A stretch of DNA of 64,000 nt from Opitutaceae bacterium (GCA_019455245.1 JACFMR010000004.1:151365-215364); one strand, 5' to 3'. Positions 16,117-24,340 are shown, numbered from the stretch's first letter. Translations and numbers: made by a program. The notes: generated by a model from the sequence alone, not told the origin.

Positions 16117-17610
16117 TCAACCGCGAATCGGGGCTCCCAGCAATTTCACGTTGAACAGCCACCAGTCGCGTCCACGGCGTTCGATCCGGCCCAGCACGTC
16201 GGTGCCGGCGCTCAGACTGCCCAGCAAAGCGGGATCGACCCGGCAAGGCAGGGCCGCGGCACGCATCACCCCGGGGATGCCGGGATGCTCCAGCACCACG
16301 ATACCCTGTCCGGCCTGCACCGCGGTGATCCGGCCTTTCACGGCGTAGCCCCGGGTGGCGTTGGCATCCGCCTCGTCGCAGGGCAAACACGGCGCGCGGC
16401 CGGCGAGCGTGGAAAGATCGGGCAGGGTGACGAGGAGGGTTTGCCCGGATGGTGTCGCGCCGGCCGGAGCATGCGTGACGAGGATTTGCGCGGGCTTGGT
16501 GTCGTAGTCCTTGAGCAAGGAGAGCGCAACCGGACCGGGGTGGTTGCCCGGTGAGATGGCCAGTCGCACCGCGGGGTGCGGGTCGCGGCGGGGCGGCAGA
16601 TGGCGCAGATAAAGCCCGGGGAGATCTCCGGCCTCGGACCAAAGCACCAGCACCGAGCCGTCGCGCAACATCTGCATGGCAGGTTGTCCGCGCGGCTGGC
16701 CGGCATCGATGCGTCGCGGCAAGGTGAAACGACCACCGGCGTCGGGTGAGGTGGACACAAAAAGCCCGGACTTGCCTTCGACAGTCGCCAGCCACGCGAC
16801 CGCCACTTGGCCGCCGTACGTCGCGAAACGCGGACCGCAGGCCGTTGCTACGTCAAGGCGATGATCCGCACCCAAGGTGCGTGCGGGCTGCCACGCGCCG
16901 TCTGCCCATGAGACGATGCGCATGGTGCAGAGGTCATCGTCGGAACGCCCGCGGAAAGCCAGCAACGCGGAACCGTCCGGAAAGACCGCGGCATCGGGAG
17001 CGATGTCAGCGGCGGTTTCCTGCGACACGCTGGCCGGCCCAGCGGAAGACCCCATGAATTGCGCTCGCAATACCGGCTGATCTCCATCGCGAAATTCGTT
17101 CCACGCTACCAGCAACCGGCCATCTGATCCGCGGGCGAGCGCCGCGGGAGTGATGGGCGCGTCGATCGTCGGGATTTCCACGGGTGGCAACCAATGCGCT
17201 CCGTTTTCCGCCCGGCGGCTGAGCATCAACTGCGTGCCGGTGGACACCGTCCGCGTCCACCCGACCGCGCAGGGGCCGCGCTCATCCGCGACCACGCGCA
17301 AGGTGTGCTCGGGCGTGGCGGCGAGTCGCGGGTCGGACCAAAAATCGCGCCGGTCGGTCCATGCACCGGTGGCCGGATCGAAACGTGAGAGGGAGAGTTT
17401 GCCGCTGCTACCGACGGGCTCGATCCACACCTGCCAGGTGGTGCCGTTGCCGGCGGTTACCAAGGCGGGTGCCATGATCGGCTGCGTGGACGCCGGTGGC
17501 ACCACGTGGATGTCGACCGGATAGTCCGCCAAGGCCGCGGGCGCGGCCCCGAACGCCACACCCAGCCCGCCGAGCAGGCCGATGCAAATCAGTAGGAAGG
17601 AGCGTCGCAT
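16117..17610 (-). CDS. Sialidase-fold (BNR-like) periplasmic protein with C-terminal CusF-like copper-binding domain
   Basis: A 497-residue exported protein with signal peptide MRRSFLLICIGLLGGLGVAF. Residues about 40-390 form repeated beta-sheet units with BNR/Asp-box-like turns (for example SRFDPATGAWTD and STSPDAGGRFTLP), typical of six-bladed propellers annotated as exo-sialidase-like. After a CLPC pair, residues about 425-490 read like a CusF/copper-binding domain: GYAVKGRITAV, HPGIPGVM, then SAGTDVLGRIERRG. CusF-type domains bind Cu(I)/Ag(I) in the periplasm. It follows the copper receptor by 79 bases, so it probably takes or senses copper in the periplasm. True sialidase activity is unlikely. 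The ATG at 17610 was chosen for its signal peptide. Confidence 0.75.
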   Translation of the reverse strand: MRRSFLLICIGLLGGLGVAFGAAPAALADYPVDIHVVPPASTQPIMAPALVTAGNGTTWQVWIEPVGSSGKLSLSRFDPATGAWTDRRDFWSDPRLAATPEHTLRVVADERGPCAVGWTRTVSTGTQLMLSRRAENGAHWLPPVEIPTIDAPITPAALARGSDGRLLVAWNEFRDGDQPVLRAQFMGSSAGPASVSQETAADIAPDAAVFPDGSALLAFRGRSDDDLCTMRIVSWADGAWQPARTLGADHRLDVATACGPRFATYGGQVAVAWLATVEGKSGLFVSTSPDAGGRFTLPRRIDAGQPRGQPAMQMLRDGSVLVLWSEAGDLPGLYLRHLPPRRDPHPAVRLAISPGNHPGPVALSLLKDYDTKPAQILVTHAPAGATPSGQTLLVTLPDLSTLAGRAPCLPCDEADANATRGYAVKGRITAVQAGQGIVVLEHPGIPGVMRAAALPCRVDPALLGSLSAGTDVLGRIERRGRDWWLFNVKLLGAPIRG

Positions 17611-17650
17611 GAGGTTTTCGTGCCGAGCGGTGGTGGCGGTGATTCTGTGC

Positions 17651-17675
17651 GCCGGCTTGGACAGCACAAGCCGGC
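17651..17675 (-). terminator. Strong hairpin between the copper receptor and the CusF-like gene
   Basis: GCCGGCTTG (17651-17659) and CAAGCCGGC (17667-17675) are perfect inverse copies around a 7-base loop. It lies 14 bases after the receptor stop on the minus strand and 40 bases before the next start. There is no T-run, so it may be a partial terminator or an RNA-stability element that lowers expression of the downstream gene. Confidence 0.5.
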
Positions 17676-17689
17676 ATCCGATGAACCGT

Positions 17690-19753
17690 TCAGAACTTGC
17701 AGTCGAGGCGCAGCCACAGGGTGCGGCCGGGTTCGTTGACGCGGGTGGTCTGGGTGAAGCCGGCGATCATCGCCCCGGCGCGGCTGATGTGCTCCGCGTA
17801 GGTGCGGTCGAGCAGGTTGTCGACGCCGGCGGAAACGCGCACTTGCGGGCGCACCTGCCAGCTGGCGTTGAGCGAGACCACGGCGAAGCCGGGCGAGCGG
17901 CCGAGGTCCTGGCCGACGATGTTGCCCTGATTGACCGCAAAGCGATCCTGCGCGGCGACTGCGCGCAGCAGGCCGCCGACGGACCAGGTGTCGCGGGCGT
18001 AGGCGAGACTCAGGCGGCCCTCGAGCGGCGGGAGCTGGGCGAGCGGGCGGTCGTCGGTGTCGTTGTCGCCGCGCACGTAGGCGAGCGAGGCGTCGAGCAG
18101 CCAGTGTTTGACGGGCCGCCAACCGAGGCTGGCCTCGCCGCCGAGCGTGGTGGCGTCGATGTTGCGCGTGATGATGGCGCTGCGGGTGCGGCCCATGCCG
18201 GCGGATTTCACGACGCCGCTTTGCACGAGGATGAAATCATCGATGCGCGCGGCGAACAGTGACACCGAGAATTCGAGCGGGCCTTGCCGCCAGAGCGCGC
18301 CGAGGTCGATTTGCCGCGTGGTTTCGGGCGCGGTGCCGAGCGCGCTGGCCGAAGCCGCGCTCTCGTTCTTGATGGCTTCCCAGTAGTCGGGGAAGCGCTG
18401 CACCTGGCCGAGCCCGGCGTAGAGCGTGAGGGGAGTGTCAACGAGGTCCTGTTCAAAACGCGCGAAACCGCTGAACAGGTCGCTGCTACGGGTGTGCCCG
18501 GCGGTGGGGTTGGGCAACGACATCATCATGCCCAGATTGACCATGGTGCGCGGGTCGTGGACTTCCCACTGATCCAGGCGCGCGCCGGCGATCAATCGTT
18601 GTCCGGCGGCGAGTGCCTGCCGTGCCTCGGCGAACAGGCCGAGGTGCTTGAAGCGCGCGTCACGCATGCGGGGTTTGGCCGCGTAGGGGGCGGTCAGTTC
18701 GTTGGCGGTTGAGCGCACGGTGTGGGTGTTGCGCTGCCAGTCCACGCCGGCCTGCAGTTGCAGGTCATCGGTGGGCAGCAGTTCGAGCAGGCCGCGGCCG
18801 CCGGTGGTCAGGCGGTCGGGATTGGAGACCGCGCGGCCGGGCATCATCATCGTGGGCGTGAAAGTGCGCAGGGTGAAGTTGTCCATCACGTGGTCCACGT
18901 AGTTGTGGAAAATCTGCACCTCGGCCGCGGTAATGCGCGGTGAGATTTGCTCCTGCCTGACGCGCAGGGAAATGTTCTCGCGGTCAAACACCGTGCCGTC
19001 CATGGCGCGGTCGGCGTAGGCGGCTTCACCGTCGCTGCGCGCGGCGGAGAGCGTGACACTGGTGTGGGCCGCGGGGGTCCAGACGGTGGTGGCGTTGGCG
19101 CTCCAGCGTGCATACGAGGAATTCACCGCGCGGCCGTCGCCGTCCTGGTAATCATCGGCGCGGGTGTAGGTGCCGGTCGCGCGCACCTGCACGACGGGCG
19201 TGCCGGCCTGGGCATCGGCAAACGCATCGAAGCGGCCGAAGCTCGCGGTGGTGAGGGAGGTGTCGAGGCTGGCGGCGTGAGCGCTGAGCCGGGCGTGATC
19301 GCGTTCGAACAGCACGACGCCGGCGGAATTGCCCGGACCGTGCAGGACGGTTTGCGGGCCCTTGATGACGGTGATGCGGTCGTAGGCGGTGGGGAAGACA
19401 TAGGCGGTGGGCGGATCCATGCGATTGCCGCAGCCGCCGAAGATGCTCTCGCCGTCGAGCAGCACGCTGAGGCGCGAGCCGGCAAGGCCGCGCAGCACGG
19501 GATCGCCGTCGGTGCCGCCTTTGCGGATGACGGAGAACCCCGGGATGCTTTTCAACACGTCGGCCCCGTCGTGCGCGGGCGCGGGTTGCGCGGGCGCCTT
19601 GGGGTCGGCGACGGCCACGAGCGGCTCGCGGCTGTGTTGGGTGGTCACCACGACCGCGGGCAGCGACGTGGGCTCGGGCGAAAAATCCTCGGCTCGCAGG
19701 CAGGCCGCGCAGAGCAGGAAGGAATACAAAAGGGAGGTGCGAAAGTGTTTCAT
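17690..19753 (-). CDS. oprC: TonB-dependent copper receptor (OprC/NosA family)
   Basis: A 687-residue outer-membrane receptor with signal peptide (1-20), plug and barrel, ending in LWLRLDCKF. Copper-binding residues known from OprC of Pseudomonas (CxxxM and HxM, Cys143/Met147 and His323/Met325) are all present: CGNRM gives Cys108 and Met112, and HVM gives His288 and Met290. The Cys-to-His spacing is 180 residues in both proteins. The family plug stretch MDPPTAYVFP and KGPQTVL is also present, along with Met-rich loops (TMMMPG, LGMMMSLP). The product imports copper across the outer membrane. It sits between the DUF2946-like and CusF-like genes, downstream of an FNR-type box. Confidence 0.95.
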   Translation of the reverse strand: MKHFRTSLLYSFLLCAACLRAEDFSPEPTSLPAVVVTTQHSREPLVAVADPKAPAQPAPAHDGADVLKSIPGFSVIRKGGTDGDPVLRGLAGSRLSVLLDGESIFGGCGNRMDPPTAYVFPTAYDRITVIKGPQTVLHGPGNSAGVVLFERDHARLSAHAASLDTSLTTASFGRFDAFADAQAGTPVVQVRATGTYTRADDYQDGDGRAVNSSYARWSANATTVWTPAAHTSVTLSAARSDGEAAYADRAMDGTVFDRENISLRVRQEQISPRITAAEVQIFHNYVDHVMDNFTLRTFTPTMMMPGRAVSNPDRLTTGGRGLLELLPTDDLQLQAGVDWQRNTHTVRSTANELTAPYAAKPRMRDARFKHLGLFAEARQALAAGQRLIAGARLDQWEVHDPRTMVNLGMMMSLPNPTAGHTRSSDLFSGFARFEQDLVDTPLTLYAGLGQVQRFPDYWEAIKNESAASASALGTAPETTRQIDLGALWRQGPLEFSVSLFAARIDDFILVQSGVVKSAGMGRTRSAIITRNIDATTLGGEASLGWRPVKHWLLDASLAYVRGDNDTDDRPLAQLPPLEGRLSLAYARDTWSVGGLLRAVAAQDRFAVNQGNIVGQDLGRSPGFAVVSLNASWQVRPQVRVSAGVDNLLDRTYAEHISRAGAMIAGFTQTTRVNEPGRTLWLRLDCKF

Positions 19754-19875
19754 GGTTGGTGGGCAGGCAGGTGGGCCGCGCCCTGCACCGGATATGGCGG
19801 TGCACGGAACGCAGGCGGTAGGCATCCCGGCCGCGTCAGCGACGGGTGGGATGGTGGCGGGGCGGTGGCGGCGCG

Positions 19876-20253
19876 TCAGACGCGCGGCGGTGGCACGGGG
19901 ACCAACTCGGTGCGGATTTGGCCGGTGCGGTGAATCGCACCCGGCCAGAAAATTTCAGGGCGCGGCGTGACCAGCGGATCCGTGACATGCAGCGCGAGGA
20001 GCACCTTGTCACTGCCGCGATCCGGCGCCTGCGAGGGCGGGGTTTCCTGCTGCTTGGCCTGGTCGACAACGACGCACAGTTCGCAGGGCGCGGAACCGTC
20101 AAAGGTCTTCGTGATCGCCTTTTCGAGCGGCAGCACCTGCGAGTAATCGTGCAGCATCTTGCCCCAGGCGAACACCTGCACGCAGTCCCACAGCGCGCCG
20201 TGGGCACAGAGCCAGGCGAAACCGAGGGCGATGATGGAACCGGTGCGGCGCAC
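19876..20253 (-). CDS. DUF2946-like small exported protein of the copper locus
   Basis: A 125-residue protein with an N-terminal hydrophobic segment (IIALGFAWLCAHGALW, about 7-22) that exports or anchors it. APCELCVVV near residue 56-64 holds a CxxC pair typical of DUF2946-type proteins encoded next to TonB-dependent copper receptors, and the tail ends in VPVPPP. It starts the segment upstream of oprC (122-base gap), 53 bases downstream of a perfect FNR-type box. A copper-relay or sensing role is inferred from the CxxC and the location. Confidence 0.72.
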   Translation of the reverse strand: MRRTGSIIALGFAWLCAHGALWDCVQVFAWGKMLHDYSQVLPLEKAITKTFDGSAPCELCVVVDQAKQQETPPSQAPDRGSDKVLLALHVTDPLVTPRPEIFWPGAIHRTGQIRTELVPVPPPRV

Positions 20254-20306
20254 GACGCGAAAGCTGGAATGGATTTTAACCGAGGCAAGTGCGATCCGGC
20301 AATGGC

Positions 20307-20320
20307 TTGATGTGGATCAA
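20307..20320 (-). promoter_or_regulatory. Perfect FNR/ANR-type binding site upstream of the copper-uptake genes
   Basis: TTGAT (20307-20311), GTGG, ATCAA (20316-20320) is an exact match to the FNR/ANR/DNR consensus TTGAT-N4-ATCAA. Its centre is about 60 bases upstream of the DUF2946-like start codon, a good distance for activation. It overlaps the stop codon of the upstream MFS gene, so selection for coding alone does not explain it. FNR-type proteins activate genes when oxygen is low. Confidence 0.72.
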
Positions 20321-21549
20321 ACGGCCGGCGGCGGGACCGTGGGCGGCGGGCTGGCCGCGCGGGATTCGCGCCGGGCCTGCCAGACCGACAGGGCGAGGGC
20401 GGCCAGCAGGAACGGCAGGCAGGCGAACATGAGGCCGCTCCACCCGAAGGTGAAAACGAACCAGCCGGACGAAAGCGCGGCGAGCGCCTGGGAACCGAAG
20501 ACCAGAAAGTCGTTGGTCGCCTGCACCTTGAAGCGCTCGTTGGGGGTGTGGCTTTTCGGCAGCAAGGCGGTGCCGCCGAGGAACAGGAAATTCCAGCCGA
20601 CCCCCAGCAACACCAAACTGCCCCAGAAATGCATGATGGCCTGACCCTGCAACCCGATGATCACCACGGCAGCATAGAGCCCGGCGCCGACCGCCATCAC
20701 CCGGCCGACGCCGAAACGCTGCATGAGCACACCGCTGACGAGACTGGGCAGAAACATGGCGACGATGTGGCTTTGGATCACGCGCTTGGTCTCGCCCAGG
20801 TCGAATCCACAAACCTCATACATCGTGAGCGGTGTGGCCGTCATCACGAAGCTCATCACGCCGAAGCCGATGGAGGCACACAGCGCCGGAATGAAAAACG
20901 CCGGACTGCGCAGGATGGTGACCAAGGGCCGGCCCGCCGCGGCGTTGGCGTCCACCTTGACCGGGGTCTCGCGGTAAAATTGGAAGACAAGCAGGGCGAT
21001 ACCGATGACACCGGCCAACAACACAAACGGTCCGGAGAAAGGGGCCAGTCCGGGGAAGAGAGCATCGCCGAGCGTGCCCATCTCGGGACCCAGAAAGGCC
21101 GCGACCAAGCCGCCGCCCATCATCACCGATAGCACCGGTCCGTAGTTGGCCGGGTCGGCCGTGCTTTCCAGGGCGGCAAACCGGAACTGCTGCCAGAAGG
21201 CGACCGCCACGCCCATACTGAAACCGGTGGCGACCAGCAGCGGAAACGAAGTGTATGTCGCGGCCAGATAACCGAGCAGCGCGGCGAGAAACGAAAACCC
21301 GAAACCGACCAGGCTGCCGCGTTTGCGACCGAACCGGCGCAGCAGCAACGCCACCCAGAGCGTGGATGTGGCGGTGCCGATGATCAGCATTGCCTGGGGC
21401 AGCGTGGCGAGTTTGGGCGAGGGCGCGATGCGTGCGCCCAGCAGGCCGCCAACCAAAATCATCATCGAGCCGGCCGACATGCCCAAGGCCTGGCAGAGCG
21501 CGAGGATCCAGACATTGCGCGGGAGGCGGGGAGCGACGGGCGGGCTCAT
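20317..21549 (-). CDS. Major facilitator copper importer (CcoA-like)
   Basis: A 410-residue, 12-helix MFS transporter. It shows MSFVM and, 29 residues after its first Met, HIVAM. These match the MxxxM and HxxxM copper motifs of CcoA (M233xxxM237, H261xxxM265 in Rhodobacter capsulatus), which brings copper into the cytoplasm for cbb3-type cytochrome oxidase assembly. The usual MFS loop signature is present as RRFGRKRG near residue 70. It lies 13 bases after modB and directly before the DUF2946/oprC genes, so the locus encodes outer- and inner-membrane copper steps. If the motif match is a coincidence, the product is an MFS transporter of unknown substrate. Confidence 0.82.
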   Translation of the reverse strand: MSPPVAPRLPRNVWILALCQALGMSAGSMMILVGGLLGARIAPSPKLATLPQAMLIIGTATSTLWVALLLRRFGRKRGSLVGFGFSFLAALLGYLAATYTSFPLLVATGFSMGVAVAFWQQFRFAALESTADPANYGPVLSVMMGGGLVAAFLGPEMGTLGDALFPGLAPFSGPFVLLAGVIGIALLVFQFYRETPVKVDANAAAGRPLVTILRSPAFFIPALCASIGFGVMSFVMTATPLTMYEVCGFDLGETKRVIQSHIVAMFLPSLVSGVLMQRFGVGRVMAVGAGLYAAVVIIGLQGQAIMHFWGSLVLLGVGWNFLFLGGTALLPKSHTPNERFKVQATNDFLVFGSQALAALSSGWFVFTFGWSGLMFACLPFLLAALALSVWQARRESRAASPPPTVPPPAV

Positions 21550-21562
21550 ACGGTTGGCCGGA

Positions 21563-22264
21563 TCACGCGCCCTGGTTGCGCCGCTGGAGCAGCGTCACGA
21601 TGAGCAGCAGGGCGAAGGACAAAACGAGCAGCACGGCGGCGAAGGCGTGCGCGGTGGGGTAGGCGAGTTGTTGCACTTCGTCATACAGCGCGATGCTGGC
21701 GACCTTGGTCACGCCGGGGATCGAACCGCCGATCATCAGCACCACGCCGAATTCCCCGAGGGTGTGCGCAAAGGCCAGGGTGAGCCCGGCCGCGATGCCG
21801 CGCCACGCCAGCGGCACATGCACGCGCCAGAACACCCGGCGCGGCGACGTGCCGAGCGAGGTGGCGGCATCGAGCAGTTCCTGCGCTACGCTGCGCAACG
21901 CGGCCTGGAAGGGCTGCACGGCGAACGGCAGCGAATAAAACACCGAGGCGATGACCAGACCGGTGAAAGTGAATGACAACGGCGCGCCGGTCAGATCGCG
22001 CCACCAGCTGCCGGGCGGATGGTTGGGGGAGAAAGCGACGAGCAGGTAGAACCCGATGACGGTGGGCGGCAGCACGATCGGCAGGGCGACCAAGGTTTCG
22101 ATGAACGGTGCACATCGGCTGCGGGAGCGGTTCAACCAATTAGCCAGCGGCAGGCCGAGCACGCCGAGGACCAAAGTGGTGATGGCGGCCAGGCGCAGGG
22201 TCAGCCAGAGCGCCTGCCAGAGCGGCGCGCCCAGACCAAGAAAGGTGAAGCCGGATTCAGGCAC
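21563..22264 (-). CDS. modB: Molybdate ABC transporter permease ModB
   Basis: A 233-residue inner-membrane permease with about five helices. The family pattern LPIVLPPTVIGFYLL is in the middle, and the ATPase-contact EAA-like loop reads GTSPRRVFWRVHVPLAWRG. HTLGEFGVVLMIGGSIPG is typical of ModB. The GTG start at 22264 gives a normal short N-terminus before the first helix; TTG at 22300 is possible. It follows modA closely. No modC ATPase gene is present in this window, so the ATPase must come from elsewhere. Confidence 0.9.
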   Translation of the reverse strand: MPESGFTFLGLGAPLWQALWLTLRLAAITTLVLGVLGLPLANWLNRSRSRCAPFIETLVALPIVLPPTVIGFYLLVAFSPNHPPGSWWRDLTGAPLSFTFTGLVIASVFYSLPFAVQPFQAALRSVAQELLDAATSLGTSPRRVFWRVHVPLAWRGIAAGLTLAFAHTLGEFGVVLMIGGSIPGVTKVASIALYDEVQQLAYPTAHAFAAVLLVLSFALLLIVTLLQRRNQGA

Positions 22265-22303
22265 GCGCGGAGGATGAGCAGCCGGCCGGCCCGTCCGCAA
22301 TCG

Positions 22304-23074
22304 TTATGGTGCGGCGGCGGGTGCGACCGGGATCCGGTAGCCGGCTGCTTCGAGCACCACGCGGGCTGCCGGGCTTTGCAGAAAGGCGAGGTAACGCTGC
22401 GCCGCGGGATTTGCTGCGCCGGCGCGGGTCAGGACCGCGCCCTGGACAATCGGATCGTGGTCGGTGGCGCTCAATTCCAGCCACTGACCGTCTGCCGGGG
22501 TTGGCGCGGATAGGATCAGCGACAGCGCGACAAAGCCCACCTCGGCATTGCCCGACGACACGAACTGGGCGGCTTGGCTGATGTTCTCACCGATCACCAT
22601 CCGGGGGGTGACCGCGGCCCACAATCCGTGCTTGAGCAGAACTTGCCGCGTCGCGTGGCCATAGGGCGCAAGGATGGGATGGGCGACCGCGATTTTGCGC
22701 ACTGCGGGATGGCGCAACGATTCCGTGAGGCTGTTCAGCGGGATGTCGCGGCGGGTGGTCCAGAGCGCCAGCCGTCCTTCGGCGAAAGGAATCAGACTGC
22801 TTGCCACCGCGTGACCGGAAGCGATGAGCTCGCGGGGATATTCCATGTCGGCGGAGAGAAACACATCATAAGGCGCGCCGTGCGTGATTTGCGCCACCAG
22901 GCTGCCCGAGGCGCCGAACGCCACGGTGATTTTCACTTCCGGCGCCTCCTGCGCGAAAGCGGCGTTGAGCGCGGGCAGCGCATGCACGAGATTGGTGGCC
23001 GCGGCGATGCGCAGGTCCTGCGCGGAGGCCCAGCGCGGGACCAAGGCCAGCAGGAGCAACAAGGTGCGACACAT
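22304..23074 (-). CDS. modA: Molybdate-binding periplasmic protein ModA
   Basis: A 256-residue exported binding protein with signal peptide MCRTLLLLLALVPRWASAQ. Ligand-site segments are AAATNLVHALP (about 25), GASGSLVAQI (about 54), DVFLSADMEYP (about 70) and a C-terminal FLQSPAARVVLEAAGY. It captures molybdate or tungstate and hands it to ModB. The ATG at 23074 was chosen for the signal peptide; it diverges from the CobW-type GTPase with 46 bases between starts, so the two may share control. Confidence 0.93.
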   Translation of the reverse strand: MCRTLLLLLALVPRWASAQDLRIAAATNLVHALPALNAAFAQEAPEVKITVAFGASGSLVAQITHGAPYDVFLSADMEYPRELIASGHAVASSLIPFAEGRLALWTTRRDIPLNSLTESLRHPAVRKIAVAHPILAPYGHATRQVLLKHGLWAAVTPRMVIGENISQAAQFVSSGNAEVGFVALSLILSAPTPADGQWLELSATDHDPIVQGAVLTRAGAANPAAQRYLAFLQSPAARVVLEAAGYRIPVAPAAAP

Positions 23075-23120
23075 GACGGCAGGGTGGTGATTCCGCTTCG
23101 GACTGGCCACCGCAAAACGG

Positions 23121-24275
23121 ATGGCGTTGACTGGAGGCGTGAACGCTCCCGACGCTTCGCCTCCTCCCGTCACGGTGCTCAGCGGTTTTCTGGGCGCCGG
23201 CAAAACCACCTTGCTGCGCCATCTGCTCGCGCAGGCCGATGGCCGGCGTTGGGCCGCGGTGGTCAACGACCTGGCCTCGGTCAACATCGACGCCCAGGCT
23301 ATCGCCCGGGCCGGGGCGTCGCGGGTGGTCGAATTGGGCAACGGCTGCGTGTGCTGTTCGGTGCGCAACGAGCTGGCCGAGACCGTCGCGGAACTCGTGA
23401 GCACGGGCACCTTTGATCACGTGTTCATCGAGACCACGGGCGTGGCCGAGCCGCGTGGCATCGCCACGCTGTTCACCCGCAAAAACGCCTTCGGCCGCAG
23501 CCTCGGGCAGTTCGCGCGGCTGCATGCGCTGGTGACGGTGGTCGATGCGGCGCAGTTTTTGCAGTTGTGGCGCAAGGAGCGCGCACAGCGCCAGAAACGG
23601 CTCAGCCCGGGCCGCGAACCGAAGCAGGTCTTCGAGCTGATGCTCGAGCAGGTCGAGTGCGCCGATGTGCTGGTGATCAACAAGACGGATTTGATCGGCG
23701 CGGACGAGCTCGCGGAGGTGGAGGAGGCGCTGCATGAATTCAACCCGCGCGCGGAGCTCATCAGTGTCAGTGAGGGGCGCGTGCCCGCGGCGCAGTTGGT
23801 GGACCGGCCGCGTTTCGATGCGCAGGCCACGCTGGGCGCCGCCCGCTGGCTGCGCGTGCTGGGTGGCGGTGCCGGTGTGCTCACCCCGGAGGAGGCCCGG
23901 CGGGTGCCGCTGACCACGTGGGTCACGCACGTGTTTCGTGCGCGGCAACCGTTCGACGAGGAGCGATTCCGGGCGCTGGTGGAGCGGCAACATCCGGACC
24001 TGTTGCGGGCGAAGGGCTATTTCTGGCTGGCGAACCGCCCGGCGGAGATCGGGTTTCTCTCCGTGGCCGGCGGCCTGGTGCGCTGGGATTATGTCGGCAC
24101 GTGGGCGGCCGAACTGCGTGAACGCGGCGTGATCAGCGAAGCGGAGATTCCCACCAGTTCACGGGCCGTGTGGGCCGAGCCGTATGGTGACCGGCGGCAG
24201 GAACTGGTGTTCATCGGCATCGGCCTCGACCGCGAAAAGCTGCAGGCCGACCTTGAGTCGTGTCTGGTCGGGTGA
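23121..24275 (+). CDS. CobW/COG0523 family metal-chaperone GTPase
   Basis: A 384-residue G3E GTPase. GFLGAGKTTLL (about residue 22) is the P-loop, GCVCCSVRNEL (about 74) holds the CxCC metal site, FIETTGVAEP is the switch region and NKTDLIG the base-recognition motif; a CobW C-terminal domain ends the protein. COG0523 proteins insert or deliver Zn, Co or other metals to client enzymes, often under metal shortage. No His-rich tail is visible. Its position opposite modA and near the zinc and copper receptors supports a metal-supply role, but the client metal is not evident. A GTG at 23139 is an alternative start. Confidence 0.9.
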   Translation: MALTGGVNAPDASPPPVTVLSGFLGAGKTTLLRHLLAQADGRRWAAVVNDLASVNIDAQAIARAGASRVVELGNGCVCCSVRNELAETVAELVSTGTFDHVFIETTGVAEPRGIATLFTRKNAFGRSLGQFARLHALVTVVDAAQFLQLWRKERAQRQKRLSPGREPKQVFELMLEQVECADVLVINKTDLIGADELAEVEEALHEFNPRAELISVSEGRVPAAQLVDRPRFDAQATLGAARWLRVLGGGAGVLTPEEARRVPLTTWVTHVFRARQPFDEERFRALVERQHPDLLRAKGYFWLANRPAEIGFLSVAGGLVRWDYVGTWAAELRERGVISEAEIPTSSRAVWAEPYGDRRQELVFIGIGLDREKLQADLESCLVG

Positions 24276-24340
24276 GCGGGACCGGTTCGGGCGAACAGCA
24301 TGTCCGCCGGGATGAATGCTGCCCCAAGGGTGGTATCCAA

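Noticed and set aside
16117..17610. True exo-sialidase
   Set aside because: The arginine triad and acid residues of sialidases were not found, and the C-terminal domain and neighbours point to copper.
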